A stretch of DNA of 64,000 nt from an uncultured Croceitalea sp. (GTDB lineage Bacteria > Bacteroidota > Bacteroidia > Flavobacteriales > Flavobacteriaceae). Below the pieces are notes generated by a model. The model ran no database searches and had not been told where the DNA came from. It worked only from the letters and a program-made list of their open reading frames with translations. Within the stretch, counting starts at the first letter, position 1; every line of letters starts with the position of its first letter. The position numbers were made by a program, and so were the translations under genes. This document shows, in pieces, positions 50,126-59,131 of the stretch. The stretch covers positions 496,001 to 560,000 of the forward strand of contig CANMOV010000002.1 in the NCBI GenBank assembly GCA_947499565.1, in the 5' to 3' direction.

Positions 50126-51205
50126 ATGGACCAAATTAGAAAACAGTTTCCTTTATTAAACCATTCTATTTATGCAAATACAGCGGCAACAGGTTTGCTT
50201 TATGATGATTTATTAGAATGGAGACAGGATCACGATTTAGACTATCTAATTGGCGGAAGTGATATGAAGGGGCAATCCAATAAAATGCATTCTGAAACCA
50301 GAAAAATAGTTGGTAAATTTTTTAATTGCCAAGTTGATAACGTTGCTCTGGTGCCAAACTTTACCATAGGGTTAAATTTTTTAGTTGAAGGTTTAAGCAA
50401 AAAGGAAAAGGTACTGCTTGTAGAAGGCGATTATCCATCGCTCAATTGGCCGTTTGAAAGTAGAGATTTAGATATAACTCATATAGCTATTTCTGAAAAT
50501 TTTGAGGAGCAGTTGTACGATACAATTAAGGCAAAGGGGATTACGGTTTTAGCCTTAAGTATTATACAATGGTTAAATGGAATTATGGTTGATATGTCTT
50601 TTCTAAAAAAATTAAAGACTGATTTTAAAGATTTGGTGATTATTTCAGATGGCACACAATTTTTAGGAACAAGAGAATTTGACTTTTCTAACTCTGGTAT
50701 TGATATCATTGGTGCAAGTGGATACAAATGGTTACTGTCAGGATATGGAAATGGGCTTATTTTGGTGAAAGAAGAAGTGAAGGAACGTTTTGCATTAGTA
50801 GCTAAAGGATATGGCTCCGGTAGAAATATGAAAGAATACAATCATGTAAGAACATTTTGCAAACATTTAGAACCGGGGCATTTAGACTCTTTAAGTTTTG
50901 GAAGCCTTGCTTTTTCTCTAGAATTTTTAAATAAGATTGGACTCTCTAAAATAGCGCAACAAAATATCGCGCTGAGTAATATGGCGAAATCGTCTTTTAA
51001 TGAATTGGGTTTGTTAGAGGAAGTAGTGGCTAAACGTAATTATCATAGTACTATTTTCAATATAAAAGCAAATAAACAAGTGTTTGACAAGCTTTTGCAG
51101 AATGAAGTTGTTTGTGTACAAAGAGGAGACGGAATTCGAATAAGCTTTCATTTTTATAATACCATAGCAGAAGTAGGTAAAATCGTAAAGCTTCTTAAAA
51201 AATAA
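50126..51205 (+). CDS. class V aminotransferase-fold PLP enzyme
   Basis: A 359-residue cytoplasmic PLP enzyme of the cysteine desulfurase/class V aminotransferase type. Visible are the opening HSIYANTAATGLL, the region VALVPNFTIGLNFLVEGL, ISDGTQFLGTREFDF (Asp that contacts the PLP nitrogen), and the Schiff-base Lys in IGASGYKWLLSGYGNG. No active-site loop Cys of a true desulfurase is evident near the expected place. The reaction is unknown. It lies about 3 kb from the ergothioneine genes on the opposite strand; that pathway needs a PLP C-S lyase, so this is a possible candidate. Confidence 0.8.
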   Translation: MDQIRKQFPLLNHSIYANTAATGLLYDDLLEWRQDHDLDYLIGGSDMKGQSNKMHSETRKIVGKFFNCQVDNVALVPNFTIGLNFLVEGLSKKEKVLLVEGDYPSLNWPFESRDLDITHIAISENFEEQLYDTIKAKGITVLALSIIQWLNGIMVDMSFLKKLKTDFKDLVIISDGTQFLGTREFDFSNSGIDIIGASGYKWLLSGYGNGLILVKEEVKERFALVAKGYGSGRNMKEYNHVRTFCKHLEPGHLDSLSFGSLAFSLEFLNKIGLSKIAQQNIALSNMAKSSFNELGLLEEVVAKRNYHSTIFNIKANKQVFDKLLQNEVVCVQRGDGIRISFHFYNTIAEVGKIVKLLKK

Positions 51206-51367
51206 CTGAAGGCTATCTTTTTGAGCAAAATTCTCCATTAAATTTATCAAAGTGAATAATACATCAAGCATATTTTATCAAATCGATAAATCGTATGTAA
51301 CCTATTGACTTATAATGGTTTTATATATTGTTTTGCATATTAAATCACTTAAGAAAATTAGATTATC

Positions 51368-51664
51368 ATGGCAATAAAAAAACAATACTTAAAGAGCAAG
51401 CCGGTTTGCAAAGTAACTTTTACAGTACCTGCGGAAGAGGCAAAGAAAGTAGCTGTTGTAGGAGATTTTAACAACTGGAATCCAAAAAGCAGTACACTTA
51501 AGAAATTAAAAAACGGAACTTTTAAAGGTACTTTTGACCTTCCAAAAGAGAATACCTACGAATTCCGTTATTTGGTAGATAGCAATTATATTAATGATAA
51601 TGAAGCTGACCGTTACCAATGGAATGATTACGCAGGGACGGAGAACGCTGTTTTAGTAGTTTAA
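51368..51664 (+). CDS. isoamylase early-set (CBM48-like) domain protein
   Basis: A 98-residue single-domain protein, with no signal peptide and no catalytic domain. VTFTVPAEEAKKVAVVGDFNNWNP is the CBM48/isoamylase N-terminal signature, continuing with FRYLVDSNYINDNEADRYQWNDYAGTENAVLVV. Such free-standing domains bind glycogen-like or other sugars, or AMP in eukaryotic relatives. In Flavobacteriia they are common near thyA/folA; the role is not known. It is followed by a bidirectional terminator. Confidence 0.85.
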   Translation: MAIKKQYLKSKPVCKVTFTVPAEEAKKVAVVGDFNNWNPKSSTLKKLKNGTFKGTFDLPKENTYEFRYLVDSNYINDNEADRYQWNDYAGTENAVLVV

Positions 51665-51680
51665 CGCGTAAGTCTTATAA

Positions 51681-51715
51681 AAACAAAACCCAATGCAAGA
51701 GCATTGGGTTTTTTG
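51681..51715. terminator. bidirectional rho-independent terminator
   Basis: AACCCAATGC (51687-51696), AAGA loop, GCATTGGGTT (51701-51710) with A-rich left and T-rich right flanks. It serves both the CBM48 gene and the convergent DUF427 gene. Confidence 0.9.
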
Positions 51716-51730
51716 GTTTAATAAAGGTAT

Positions 51731-52012
51731 TTATTTTTCTACGGTAACCCCTTTCCAAAAAGCTACTCTTCCTTTAATTTGTTTAGCTAGCTCACTAGTT
51801 TCTGGATAATACCAAGCCGCGTCAGTATTAGTTTTTCCATCAACTTCAAGTGAGTAGTAAGAAGCCATACCTTTCCATGGGCAGTTGGTATGCGTTTCAC
51901 TTGGTTTAAAAAATTCTTTTTTAATGCTTTCTGCAGGAAAATAGTGATTATTCTCAACAACTAGCGTATTGTCACTTTCTGCTATAACAGTATTATTCCA
52001 AATTGCTTTCAT
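51731..52012 (-). CDS. DUF427 domain protein
   Basis: A 93-residue protein of the DUF427 family. AIWNNTVIAESDNTLVVENNHYFPAESIKKEFFKPSETHTNCPWKGMASYYSLEV is the classic pattern, including the CPWKG motif. It is the last gene of the egtB-egtD unit, overlapping egtD by 4 bp (ATGA). Function is unproven; the genetic link suggests a role with ergothioneine or a related thiol. Confidence 0.85.
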   Translation of the reverse strand: MKAIWNNTVIAESDNTLVVENNHYFPAESIKKEFFKPSETHTNCPWKGMASYYSLEVDGKTNTDAAWYYPETSELAKQIKGRVAFWKGVTVEK

Positions 52013-52983
52013 CCGATTTTCTTTTTAAAAATGTAGTTTTTGTAAAATTTATTTTCATCACTAAAATGATGTGTGATTTTAAGACCCGCTTCATTTGCTA
52101 GCCATGCAACCACATCATCGTCGTACTTTTGAGAGATTTCCGTATGTATAGTTTCCCAAGCTTTAAAGTTGACTTCTAAGTCCAATCCACTAATCCGTAT
52201 GGCTTGTTTTTCTTTAGAAACCAAATAACTTTTTGCAGTGCCAGTCTCCGGATCATAAACCTCCCAGTGTATGAACTTATCTAAATCAAAATTACCATCC
52301 ATTTCTTTGTTGATACGGGCAAGTATATTCTTATTGAATGCTTCCGTAATCCCAGTTTTATCATTGTAAGCATCCAATATAGCCTGCGGATTTTTCTTTT
52401 GATCAAATCCCATAAAAATTAAATCATCCTCATTTAATACTTCTTGCATGTTTTTAAGAAATGAAATTGCCTGCGGATGCAATAAGTTTCCAATATTAGA
52501 GCCTAAAAAAAGAATTACTTTACGTTTATTGCTGCTTTTGCCAATATCTGCCAGCGTATCAAAATAGGTGCCTTGTATAGTATTAATTTCAACACTTGGT
52601 AATTCTTTAGTAACAGCGGTTTCTAATTGGTCTAGTGCATTTTGACTAATATCAATAGGGCTGTAATCAAAATCAATATCTTTTTCTGAAAAATGGCGTA
52701 GGAGAATTTTAGTCTTTTTACCATCGCCAGCACCCAATTCAAAAAGGCTAAAAGGCTTATTGCTATTCGTAAAAATCTCGGCTATCCTTTCTTTATGATA
52801 TTCCAAAATATGAAACTCGCAGTCAGTAAGGTAGTATTCTGGCATTGCCATAATATCTTGAAAAAGTTTATCACCAATTTCGTCGTAAAAATACTTAGAG
52901 GATAAAAACTTTGGTTGAGCTGTTAAACCATCATAGACTTCTTGCTCAAAAGCTGAGGTTAATACGGTAGATTTCTCTTGCAT
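52009..52983 (-). CDS. egtD: L-histidine N-alpha-methyltransferase EgtD
   Basis: A 324-residue S-adenosylmethionine-dependent enzyme that trimethylates histidine to hercynine, the first step of ergothioneine synthesis. The SAM loop FSLFELGAGDGKKTKILL, the segment VILFLGSNIGNLLHPQA and the histidine-binding segment near the C-terminus fit the family. Length matches mycobacterial EgtD (about 320). It lies 16 bp after egtB and overlaps DUF427. Confidence 0.92.
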   Translation of the reverse strand: MQEKSTVLTSAFEQEVYDGLTAQPKFLSSKYFYDEIGDKLFQDIMAMPEYYLTDCEFHILEYHKERIAEIFTNSNKPFSLFELGAGDGKKTKILLRHFSEKDIDFDYSPIDISQNALDQLETAVTKELPSVEINTIQGTYFDTLADIGKSSNKRKVILFLGSNIGNLLHPQAISFLKNMQEVLNEDDLIFMGFDQKKNPQAILDAYNDKTGITEAFNKNILARINKEMDGNFDLDKFIHWEVYDPETGTAKSYLVSKEKQAIRISGLDLEVNFKAWETIHTEISQKYDDDVVAWLANEAGLKITHHFSDENKFYKNYIFKKKIG

Positions 52984-52999
52984 TTGTTTTTTGTCGTGA

Positions 53000-54160
53000 T
53001 TATTTGGCTAACCTTAATCCGGTAAATTGCCATCTTAAATTTGGATGAAAAAAGTTTCTGTATGTAGGTCTAGTATGTTTTTCTGAAGTTGCTATTGAGC
53101 CACCTCGTAGAACTTTTTGGTTTACCATGAATTTGCCATTGTATTCCCCTAAAGCACCGTCTGCTTTTTGGTAATTTGGGTATGGTAGATAAGCACTTTC
53201 CGTCCATTCCCATCGTTTCCCCCATGGAAAATATTGCTGTGCAATTTCCCATTCAAATTCTGTCGGTAATCGCAATCCCTTCCATTGCGCATATGCAAAA
53301 GCTTCAAAATAGGCGATATGGGCTAAAGGAGCATTCATGTCTATTTTTTTTAATCCAGCATAGGTGTAATAATGCCACTCATTATCAATTTTGTGCCAGT
53401 ACAGCGGGGATTTAATTTTATTTAAGCTTACCCAATCCCATCCTTCAGCATGCCATAGGTCAAATCTTTCATATCCATTAGCATCTATAAACGCAATAAA
53501 TTCTCCGTTTGTAACAAGTTTATTGGAAATTTCATAGGCATTCAGGTACACTTTGTGCTTTCCTAATTCATTATCATAGCAAAATCCTTGGGAATTATGA
53601 CCTACTTCATACACGCCTTCTTCAACAGAAATCCAATCTTGTTGATGATTCTCAACTGGATGGTCTAAAATTCTTTTGGAATATGCGGGAAGTAAAGGAT
53701 TGTTTCCTAGAATATATTTGATGTCTGTGAGTAATAATTCTTGATGTTGTTTCTCGTGATGTATACCAATTTCAAGCAAGTCGTTTAAGGTTTGTGGTTG
53801 TTCAACTTCAAAGAGTTTTTTAACAGCTGCTGTGATATATTTTCGGTATTCGTAAACTTTTTTAACCGATGGGCGACTCATATTGCCACGGTCAGATCGT
53901 ACTACTCTTTTACCTACAGTTTCGTAATAACTATTAAACACAAATGAGAAGTCCGCATCAAAAATTTGATAATTTTCAATATGCGGTTTTAAGATAAATT
54001 CTTCGAAAAACCATGTCGTATGGCCTAAGTGCCATTTTGGGGGACTAACATCAACTACTGGTTGTACTACATAGTCTTCAGTCTCAAGGGGTGTACAAAT
54101 AGTTTCAGAATGTGCACGGGTTTCAAGAAAAAACTCCAAAAGGGAATCGGTAGCAATCAT
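53000..54160 (-). CDS. egtB: hercynine oxygenase EgtB (sulfoxide synthase)
   Basis: A 386-residue iron enzyme. It joins a sulfur donor to hercynine by oxidative C-S bond formation. The DinB-like N-domain supplies the three-His iron site: His47 in WHLGHTTWFFEE, and His135/His139 in HHEKQHQELLL. The C-terminal FGE-sulfatase-like domain carries LRLPTEFEWEIAQQYFPWGKRWEWTESAYLPYP and VLRGGSIATSEKHTRPTYRNFF. It is somewhat shorter than the mycobacterial protein (about 430). No EgtA or EgtC is nearby, so the sulfur donor may be cysteine; that is inference. Confidence 0.92.
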   Translation of the reverse strand: MIATDSLLEFFLETRAHSETICTPLETEDYVVQPVVDVSPPKWHLGHTTWFFEEFILKPHIENYQIFDADFSFVFNSYYETVGKRVVRSDRGNMSRPSVKKVYEYRKYITAAVKKLFEVEQPQTLNDLLEIGIHHEKQHQELLLTDIKYILGNNPLLPAYSKRILDHPVENHQQDWISVEEGVYEVGHNSQGFCYDNELGKHKVYLNAYEISNKLVTNGEFIAFIDANGYERFDLWHAEGWDWVSLNKIKSPLYWHKIDNEWHYYTYAGLKKIDMNAPLAHIAYFEAFAYAQWKGLRLPTEFEWEIAQQYFPWGKRWEWTESAYLPYPNYQKADGALGEYNGKFMVNQKVLRGGSIATSEKHTRPTYRNFFHPNLRWQFTGLRLAK

Positions 54161-54223
54161 GTAAGCGATTTTACCTTAAAGATAAAGAAATGTCATCGGG
54201 AGGAAGGGCTAAAAATGTATTTT

Positions 54224-55717
54224 TTATGCCATCTGATAAATAGGTAAACTAAAACTAAAGGAAGTTCCTTCATTAGGCTTGCTTAGTACCCTGATACTAG
54301 CGTTGTGAAGCTCCATAATCTTTTTTACTATCGCCAAACCAAGTCCAGCACCTTCTTTATGTTCACCAGTTTTCGTCTGTCTATAACGTTCAAAAATTAA
54401 AGCCTGATTTTCTTGTTTTATACCTGGTCCAGAATCCTTGATAGTAATTTCAATATCTTCATTTTTTGGAGTTATTTGTACAATTACCTCACCATTTTCG
54501 GGTGTGAATTTTAGGGCGTTATCCATTAAATTCTGGATTGCTCTTTCCACTAACGAAATATCAGCAAATACGAGAGGGATTCCTTCGCCCATTTCCAGTT
54601 TTAATTTAATATTCTTTTGTTTTGCCAAAACATTATAGTTTCTATGTATATCGTTGGCGAGCTCACTTATCAAAAACGGCTCTTTTTGAGGTTCAATTTG
54701 ATTGGCTTCTAGTTTCGAATATTCAAATAATTGCGAAATTAATTTTGAAAGTCTCTCCCCACTCTTATTTATAGTTTTTAAGTAGTCTGATCGTTCTTGT
54801 TTGGTTAAATCTTCATCCTTCATTTGAAGCGTTTCAATATAACCTTGAATAATAGAAAGAGGCGTGCGTAAATCATGAGAAATGTTGGCAATAAGTTCTC
54901 TTCGTAATTTTTCGACAGACTTAATTTTATCAATATCACTTAAGATTGTTTCTGCCATTTCATTGTAGGTAGTAGTCACACCCGCTAAATCGCTTTTATC
55001 AGCATCTTTAATTCTATATTCAAGATCACCCTGTTGAAAACGTTTAGCAGCAAAAACTAATTCGCGTAAGTTTTTAGTAAGATACCAAACGGATAAAATT
55101 CCAAGAATTGCTGCAAATAGTAGCGTTAGAATTGAAGTTCCTAAACCAAGTTTTAGCGCATAACTTTTAAAAAGATTATCGCGAGTAGTAAGGTATTCTT
55201 CCCCAGCTAAGATGATATATACATACCCTTCTTTGCCTCCTTTATTGAATTTTGCAGCTGAAAAAACTTTTTGATTAGCATTGTTTTTAGGGTCATCACC
55301 AAGAATATAACTTTCCCCATTGTTTGTTATATACTTCTTAATGGGAGCTAAGGCTACCTTTTTCTGATTGGTCTCTGGTGCATCATGGTCTAAAACTACA
55401 GAATACTGCACGTTACCGTCCATATCTAACAAATACACTTCTATTGCTCGGTTCACAGCCATCATATCATGCATAATGTCTCCAAACAATACTTTATTTA
55501 TTGCTCCTGTGCTATCAATAGGGGAAGCATCAACAAATTTCTCATCAATTAAATCTTGAGCAAGATTGGCATGTAAACGTTGTGTGGTTTCATAGAAATA
55601 TTGATTGGATAAATAAATAGTAGCTATGGTATAGCCTAAACCTGCCAATAGTAGAATAGCTAAAAAAGAAAGGGTTAATTTTTTTACTAACCTGTTAGAA
55701 AGTATACTATTGCTCAT
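54224..55717 (-). CDS. membrane sensor histidine kinase
   Basis: A 497-residue kinase. Two transmembrane helices (about 14-34 and 186-208) frame a periplasmic sensor loop of about 150 residues. Next come HAMP (about 206-258), the phospho-acceptor helix ELIANISHDLRTPLSII (His281), and the ATPase domain with NLMDNALKFTPENG, GPGIKQENQALIFERY and GAGLGLAIVKKIM. It is the partner of the response regulator just upstream, with overlapping ATGA. The signal is unknown. Orientation places both divergent from the seven-repeat lipoprotein gene, a possible target. Confidence 0.92.
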   Translation of the reverse strand: MSNSILSNRLVKKLTLSFLAILLLAGLGYTIATIYLSNQYFYETTQRLHANLAQDLIDEKFVDASPIDSTGAINKVLFGDIMHDMMAVNRAIEVYLLDMDGNVQYSVVLDHDAPETNQKKVALAPIKKYITNNGESYILGDDPKNNANQKVFSAAKFNKGGKEGYVYIILAGEEYLTTRDNLFKSYALKLGLGTSILTLLFAAILGILSVWYLTKNLRELVFAAKRFQQGDLEYRIKDADKSDLAGVTTTYNEMAETILSDIDKIKSVEKLRRELIANISHDLRTPLSIIQGYIETLQMKDEDLTKQERSDYLKTINKSGERLSKLISQLFEYSKLEANQIEPQKEPFLISELANDIHRNYNVLAKQKNIKLKLEMGEGIPLVFADISLVERAIQNLMDNALKFTPENGEVIVQITPKNEDIEITIKDSGPGIKQENQALIFERYRQTKTGEHKEGAGLGLAIVKKIMELHNASIRVLSKPNEGTSFSFSLPIYQMA

Positions 55718-56421
55718 AATTCTTCATTGAATTTATATCCAACACCCCATGTGGTTAAAATAAACTTTGGATTACTCATATCCGGTTCTATTTTAGAACG
55801 TAAACGGTTTATATGGGAATTTACCGTATGCTCATATCCTTTAAAATCATAACCCCAAATAAGGTTTAACAACTTGGTCCGATCATAACTTTTTCCAGGG
55901 TTAGAAGACAAGAAAACTAGTAATTCAAATTCTTTAGGAGAAAGCTCAATCTTTATACCATCTAATATTACTTTACGCATTTCCACATCTACTGATAGAT
56001 TGTCGAAGTGGATTACTTTTTCACCACTAGCGGTATTTACATCTTCCCTAACAGACATTTTCTGTCTTCTAAATATTGCCTTTACGCGTGCAATAAATTC
56101 TCTTACACTAAAAGGTTTTGTAAGGTAATCATCAGCTCCAACCTCAAGTCCTAAGACTTTATCAATTTCTTCAGACCGGGCGGTAAGCATCATTATTGGG
56201 GACTTTATATCATTAGCTCTAATCTTCTGGCATACTTCAATACCATCCATTTCTGGTAGCATAACATCTAAGATTATCAAATCCGGAACTTGCTCTATGG
56301 CTTTACGCAGACCATCATCACCTTGAGTAGATGAGTCTACTATACAACCTAAATCTTTCAAGTGTATTTCTAATAAATGAATGATTTCAGGGTCATCTTC
56401 AATAATCAATACATTTTTCAT
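55714..56421 (-). CDS. OmpR/PhoB-family response regulator
   Basis: A 235-residue regulator. The receiver domain (about 1-118) has the acidic pair EDD (8-10), phospho-acceptor Asp52 in LIILDVMLPEMDG, and the switch Lys in GADDYLTKPFSVREF. A winged-helix DNA-binding domain follows (about 140-233, with LSPKEFELLVFLSSNPGKSYDRTKLLNLIWGYDF). The ATG at 56421 gives MKNVLIIEDD; an in-frame ATG two codons earlier exists. It overlaps the kinase gene by 4 bp. Confidence 0.93.
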   Translation of the reverse strand: MKNVLIIEDDPEIIHLLEIHLKDLGCIVDSSTQGDDGLRKAIEQVPDLIILDVMLPEMDGIEVCQKIRANDIKSPIMMLTARSEEIDKVLGLEVGADDYLTKPFSVREFIARVKAIFRRQKMSVREDVNTASGEKVIHFDNLSVDVEMRKVILDGIKIELSPKEFELLVFLSSNPGKSYDRTKLLNLIWGYDFKGYEHTVNSHINRLRSKIEPDMSNPKFILTTWGVGYKFNEEL

Positions 56422-56642
56422 GCACAACGAATTAAAGGGTAAAATGTCACGGAAAGTTCACAGTTTAGAATTTAAAGTTGTGAATCCCGATTTATAGAGT
56501 CGGTATTATTTTAATTTTCTTGCATTAAATGGTTAAAATAATAGTTAAATAATTGAAAATGAGTGTTTAACAAAAGTTGAATTTTATGTGATACTTCTGT
56601 TACAAGTTCAAAGTTTCTTTGGGTAAACTTTAAACACTAGAA

Positions 56643-59054
56643 ATGATGAACAACTTAAAAACAATTTTCGGTTTACTTTCTATGGGGATTATGCTCCTAG
56701 GATGTGAAGCTGAGAATGATGATGAAGGAGCGGTGACTTTAGATGCTGGCTCACTATCTGGAGGACCTTTTACATTTACTGTTGATGGCGAGCCAGACAT
56801 GGTAAGTGGTATTACTTTAGATGATACCAATTTAACCGGAACTATACAGGGATATGTAATTACGGATGATTCTAAAAATATTTTGGGATTACCGCCAACA
56901 TTAGCTGCAGTTGAAGGGGTGAATTTTGATGAAGCAGGAGCTGGCTCTTGTTACATTTACCATTTAACCTACGAAGAAGGTTTAACAGGATTGGCAGCTG
57001 GAGAAAATTTAGAAGATTTGGCAGGAGATTTTGACCTGTCTAATTTCTTGGTAGTTAATCGTAACGCTCTTAATGCTGGAATTTTAGCAGGAGGACCATT
57101 TGAATTTGCTGTGGATGGTGTGCCAGATATGGTAAGTGGAATAACTTTAGATGATTCAGAATTAAATGGAGATATTCAAACCTATGTGATAACTGATGAT
57201 GCTAAAAACATTTTAGGTTTGCCTCCAACACTAGAAGCGGTTGAAGGTGTAGATTTCGATGGTGCCGGAGTAGGGTCTTGTTATATCTTTCACCTAACCT
57301 ATTCTGGGGAATTAGCAGGATTAGAAGGTGGAAAGAACTTAGAAGATTTAGCAGGTAATTTTAATCTCTCTAATTTTTTAATGGTTAATAGAAGCGCATT
57401 GAATGCTGGGGTATTATCTGGAGGCCCTTATGAGTTTGTTGTAGATGGTATCCCAGATATGGTTAGTGAGATTTCATTAGACGATTCCGAATTAAATGGA
57501 GACAAACAAACTTATGTAATTACAGATGATTCCAAGAATATCTTAGGAATTCCTCCAACACTTGAAGCAGTTAAAGGGGTCGATTTTGATGGTGCTGGCG
57601 TTGGTTCTTGCTATATCTATCATTTAACATATTCAGCAGAGCTAGAAGGCTTAGAAGCTGGAAAGAATTTAGATGGGTTGACGGGTAATTTTGGTCTTTC
57701 CAATTTTGTCATAGTTAATAGAAATGCATTAAATGCAGGTGCATTAAACGGCGGACCTTATAATTTTGTTGTAGATGGTGTGCCAGATATGGTTAGCGAG
57801 ATTTCATTAGATGATTCTGAATTGAATGGGGATAAGCAGACTTATGTGATTACGGATGATTCCAAGAATATCTTAGGGATACCTCCTACACTTGAGGCAG
57901 TTAAGGGGGTGGATTTTGATGGTGCTGGCGTTGGTTCTTGCTATATCTATCATTTAACCTATTCTACTGGTCTTGAAGGTTTAGCGGCTGGTAATAACCT
58001 AGAGGGATTAACGGGTAATTTTGACCTATCTAATTTTGTAGTGGTTAACCGTAATGCTTTAAATGCAGGAAAACTAGCGGGCGGACCTTATAATTTTGTT
58101 GTAGATGGTGTGCCAGATATGGTACAGAATATTTCATTAGATTCCTCTGAGTTAAATGGTGATAAGCAGACTTATGTAATTACGGATGATTCTAAAAATA
58201 TTTTAGGAATTCCTCCAACACTTGAAGCGGTTAAAGGAGTGAATTTTGATGGTGCTGGAGTTGGTTCTTGTTACATCTATCACTTAACCTATTCGACAGA
58301 TTTAGGTGGTTTAGAAGCTGGAAATAATTTGGCTAGCTTAACTGGCGAATTTGACCTTTCTAACTTTATAGTAGTTAATCGGAATGCTTTAAACGCTGGT
58401 AAATTAAATGGAGGACCTTATAATTTTGTAGTTGATGGAACACCGGATATGGTACAAAATATTTATTTAGATGATTCTGAATTAAATGGGGATAAACAAA
58501 CTTATGTAATTACAGATGATTCCAAGAACATTTTAGGCATTCCTCCAACACTTGAAGCGGTTAAAGGAGTAGATTTTGATGCTGCTGGAGTTGGTTCTTG
58601 TTACATCTTTCATTTAACATACTCCACTGATTTAGAAGGTCTGGAAGGTGGTAATAATTTGGCTGATTTAACAGGTGAGTTTGACCTTTCTAACTTTGTA
58701 GTTGTAAATAGAAAAGCATTAGACGCTGGTGTCTTAAATGGCGGTCCTTTTGAATTTATTGTTGATGGTTACCCAGATATGGTTAGTGGAATTTATTTAG
58801 ATGATACCAATCTAACAGGTAGCAATCAAACCTTCGTAATTACCGATGATTCTAAGAATATTTTGGGCTTACCACCAACATTAGAAGCTGTTGAAGGTGT
58901 AGATTTTGATGCGGCAGGTGTAGGTATCTGCTATATCTGGCACTTAACATATGAAGGAGAGTTAACTGGATTGGAAGCCGGTAAAAATGTAGCTGATTTA
59001 GAAGGCGCTTTCGATTTATCAAACTTTATTAAAGTTCGAAGAAAAGTACATTAA
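56643..59054 (+). CDS. lipoprotein built of seven 110-residue tandem repeats
   Basis: An 803-residue lipoprotein (lipobox LLGC, Cys21). After a short acidic linker, everything from residue 35 to the end is seven tandem copies of one 110-residue unit. Each unit reads roughly AG.L.GGP..F.VDG.PDMV, then ITDDSKNILG(L/I)PPTLEAV, F..AGVGSCYI.HLTY, LSNF..VNR. Each has one Cys and many Asp/Glu and Gly. The unit resembles a beta-rich repeat of large Bacteroidota surface proteins, known to me from sequence only, with no assigned function. The mature protein is strongly acidic. A role as a surface-displayed binding or adhesive stalk is inference. It is divergent from the response regulator, 221 bp away. 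Confidence 0.8.
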   Translation: MMNNLKTIFGLLSMGIMLLGCEAENDDEGAVTLDAGSLSGGPFTFTVDGEPDMVSGITLDDTNLTGTIQGYVITDDSKNILGLPPTLAAVEGVNFDEAGAGSCYIYHLTYEEGLTGLAAGENLEDLAGDFDLSNFLVVNRNALNAGILAGGPFEFAVDGVPDMVSGITLDDSELNGDIQTYVITDDAKNILGLPPTLEAVEGVDFDGAGVGSCYIFHLTYSGELAGLEGGKNLEDLAGNFNLSNFLMVNRSALNAGVLSGGPYEFVVDGIPDMVSEISLDDSELNGDKQTYVITDDSKNILGIPPTLEAVKGVDFDGAGVGSCYIYHLTYSAELEGLEAGKNLDGLTGNFGLSNFVIVNRNALNAGALNGGPYNFVVDGVPDMVSEISLDDSELNGDKQTYVITDDSKNILGIPPTLEAVKGVDFDGAGVGSCYIYHLTYSTGLEGLAAGNNLEGLTGNFDLSNFVVVNRNALNAGKLAGGPYNFVVDGVPDMVQNISLDSSELNGDKQTYVITDDSKNILGIPPTLEAVKGVNFDGAGVGSCYIYHLTYSTDLGGLEAGNNLASLTGEFDLSNFIVVNRNALNAGKLNGGPYNFVVDGTPDMVQNIYLDDSELNGDKQTYVITDDSKNILGIPPTLEAVKGVDFDAAGVGSCYIFHLTYSTDLEGLEGGNNLADLTGEFDLSNFVVVNRKALDAGVLNGGPFEFIVDGYPDMVSGIYLDDTNLTGSNQTFVITDDSKNILGLPPTLEAVEGVDFDAAGVGICYIWHLTYEGELTGLEAGKNVADLEGAFDLSNFIKVRRKVH
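56745..59051 (+). repeat. seven in-frame 330-bp tandem repeats
   Basis: Repeat units begin at 56745, 57075, 57405, 57735, 58065, 58395 and 58725; the last is one codon short of 330. Units 3 to 6 are nearly alike (DSELNGDKQTYVITDDSKNILGIPP...AVKGV). Units 1 and 7 share a different version (DDTNLTG, GLPP, AVEGV). A stretch of 47 nt is identical between units 3 and 4 (57582-57628 and 57912-57958), a mark of recent duplication or gene conversion. Confidence 0.95.
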
Positions 59055-59102
59055 TTCATTGAAAAAGAGAATTAAAGTGTGTTTTGTTTATTTTGTTAAT
59101 AT

Positions 59103-59131
59103 GAGCCCAGGCGAGAGTTTGGGCTTTTATT
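59103..59131 (+). terminator. short terminator after the repeat lipoprotein
   Basis: AGCCCA (59104-59109) and TGGGCT (59120-59125) with a T-rich tail. The stem is only 6 bp, so efficiency is uncertain. It overlaps the 3' end of the convergent TonB-domain gene. Confidence 0.55.

Noticed and set aside
56745-59051. CRISPR-like array
   Set aside because: The direct repeats are 330 bp, in frame, contiguous and without spacers; they are protein-coding tandem repeats.
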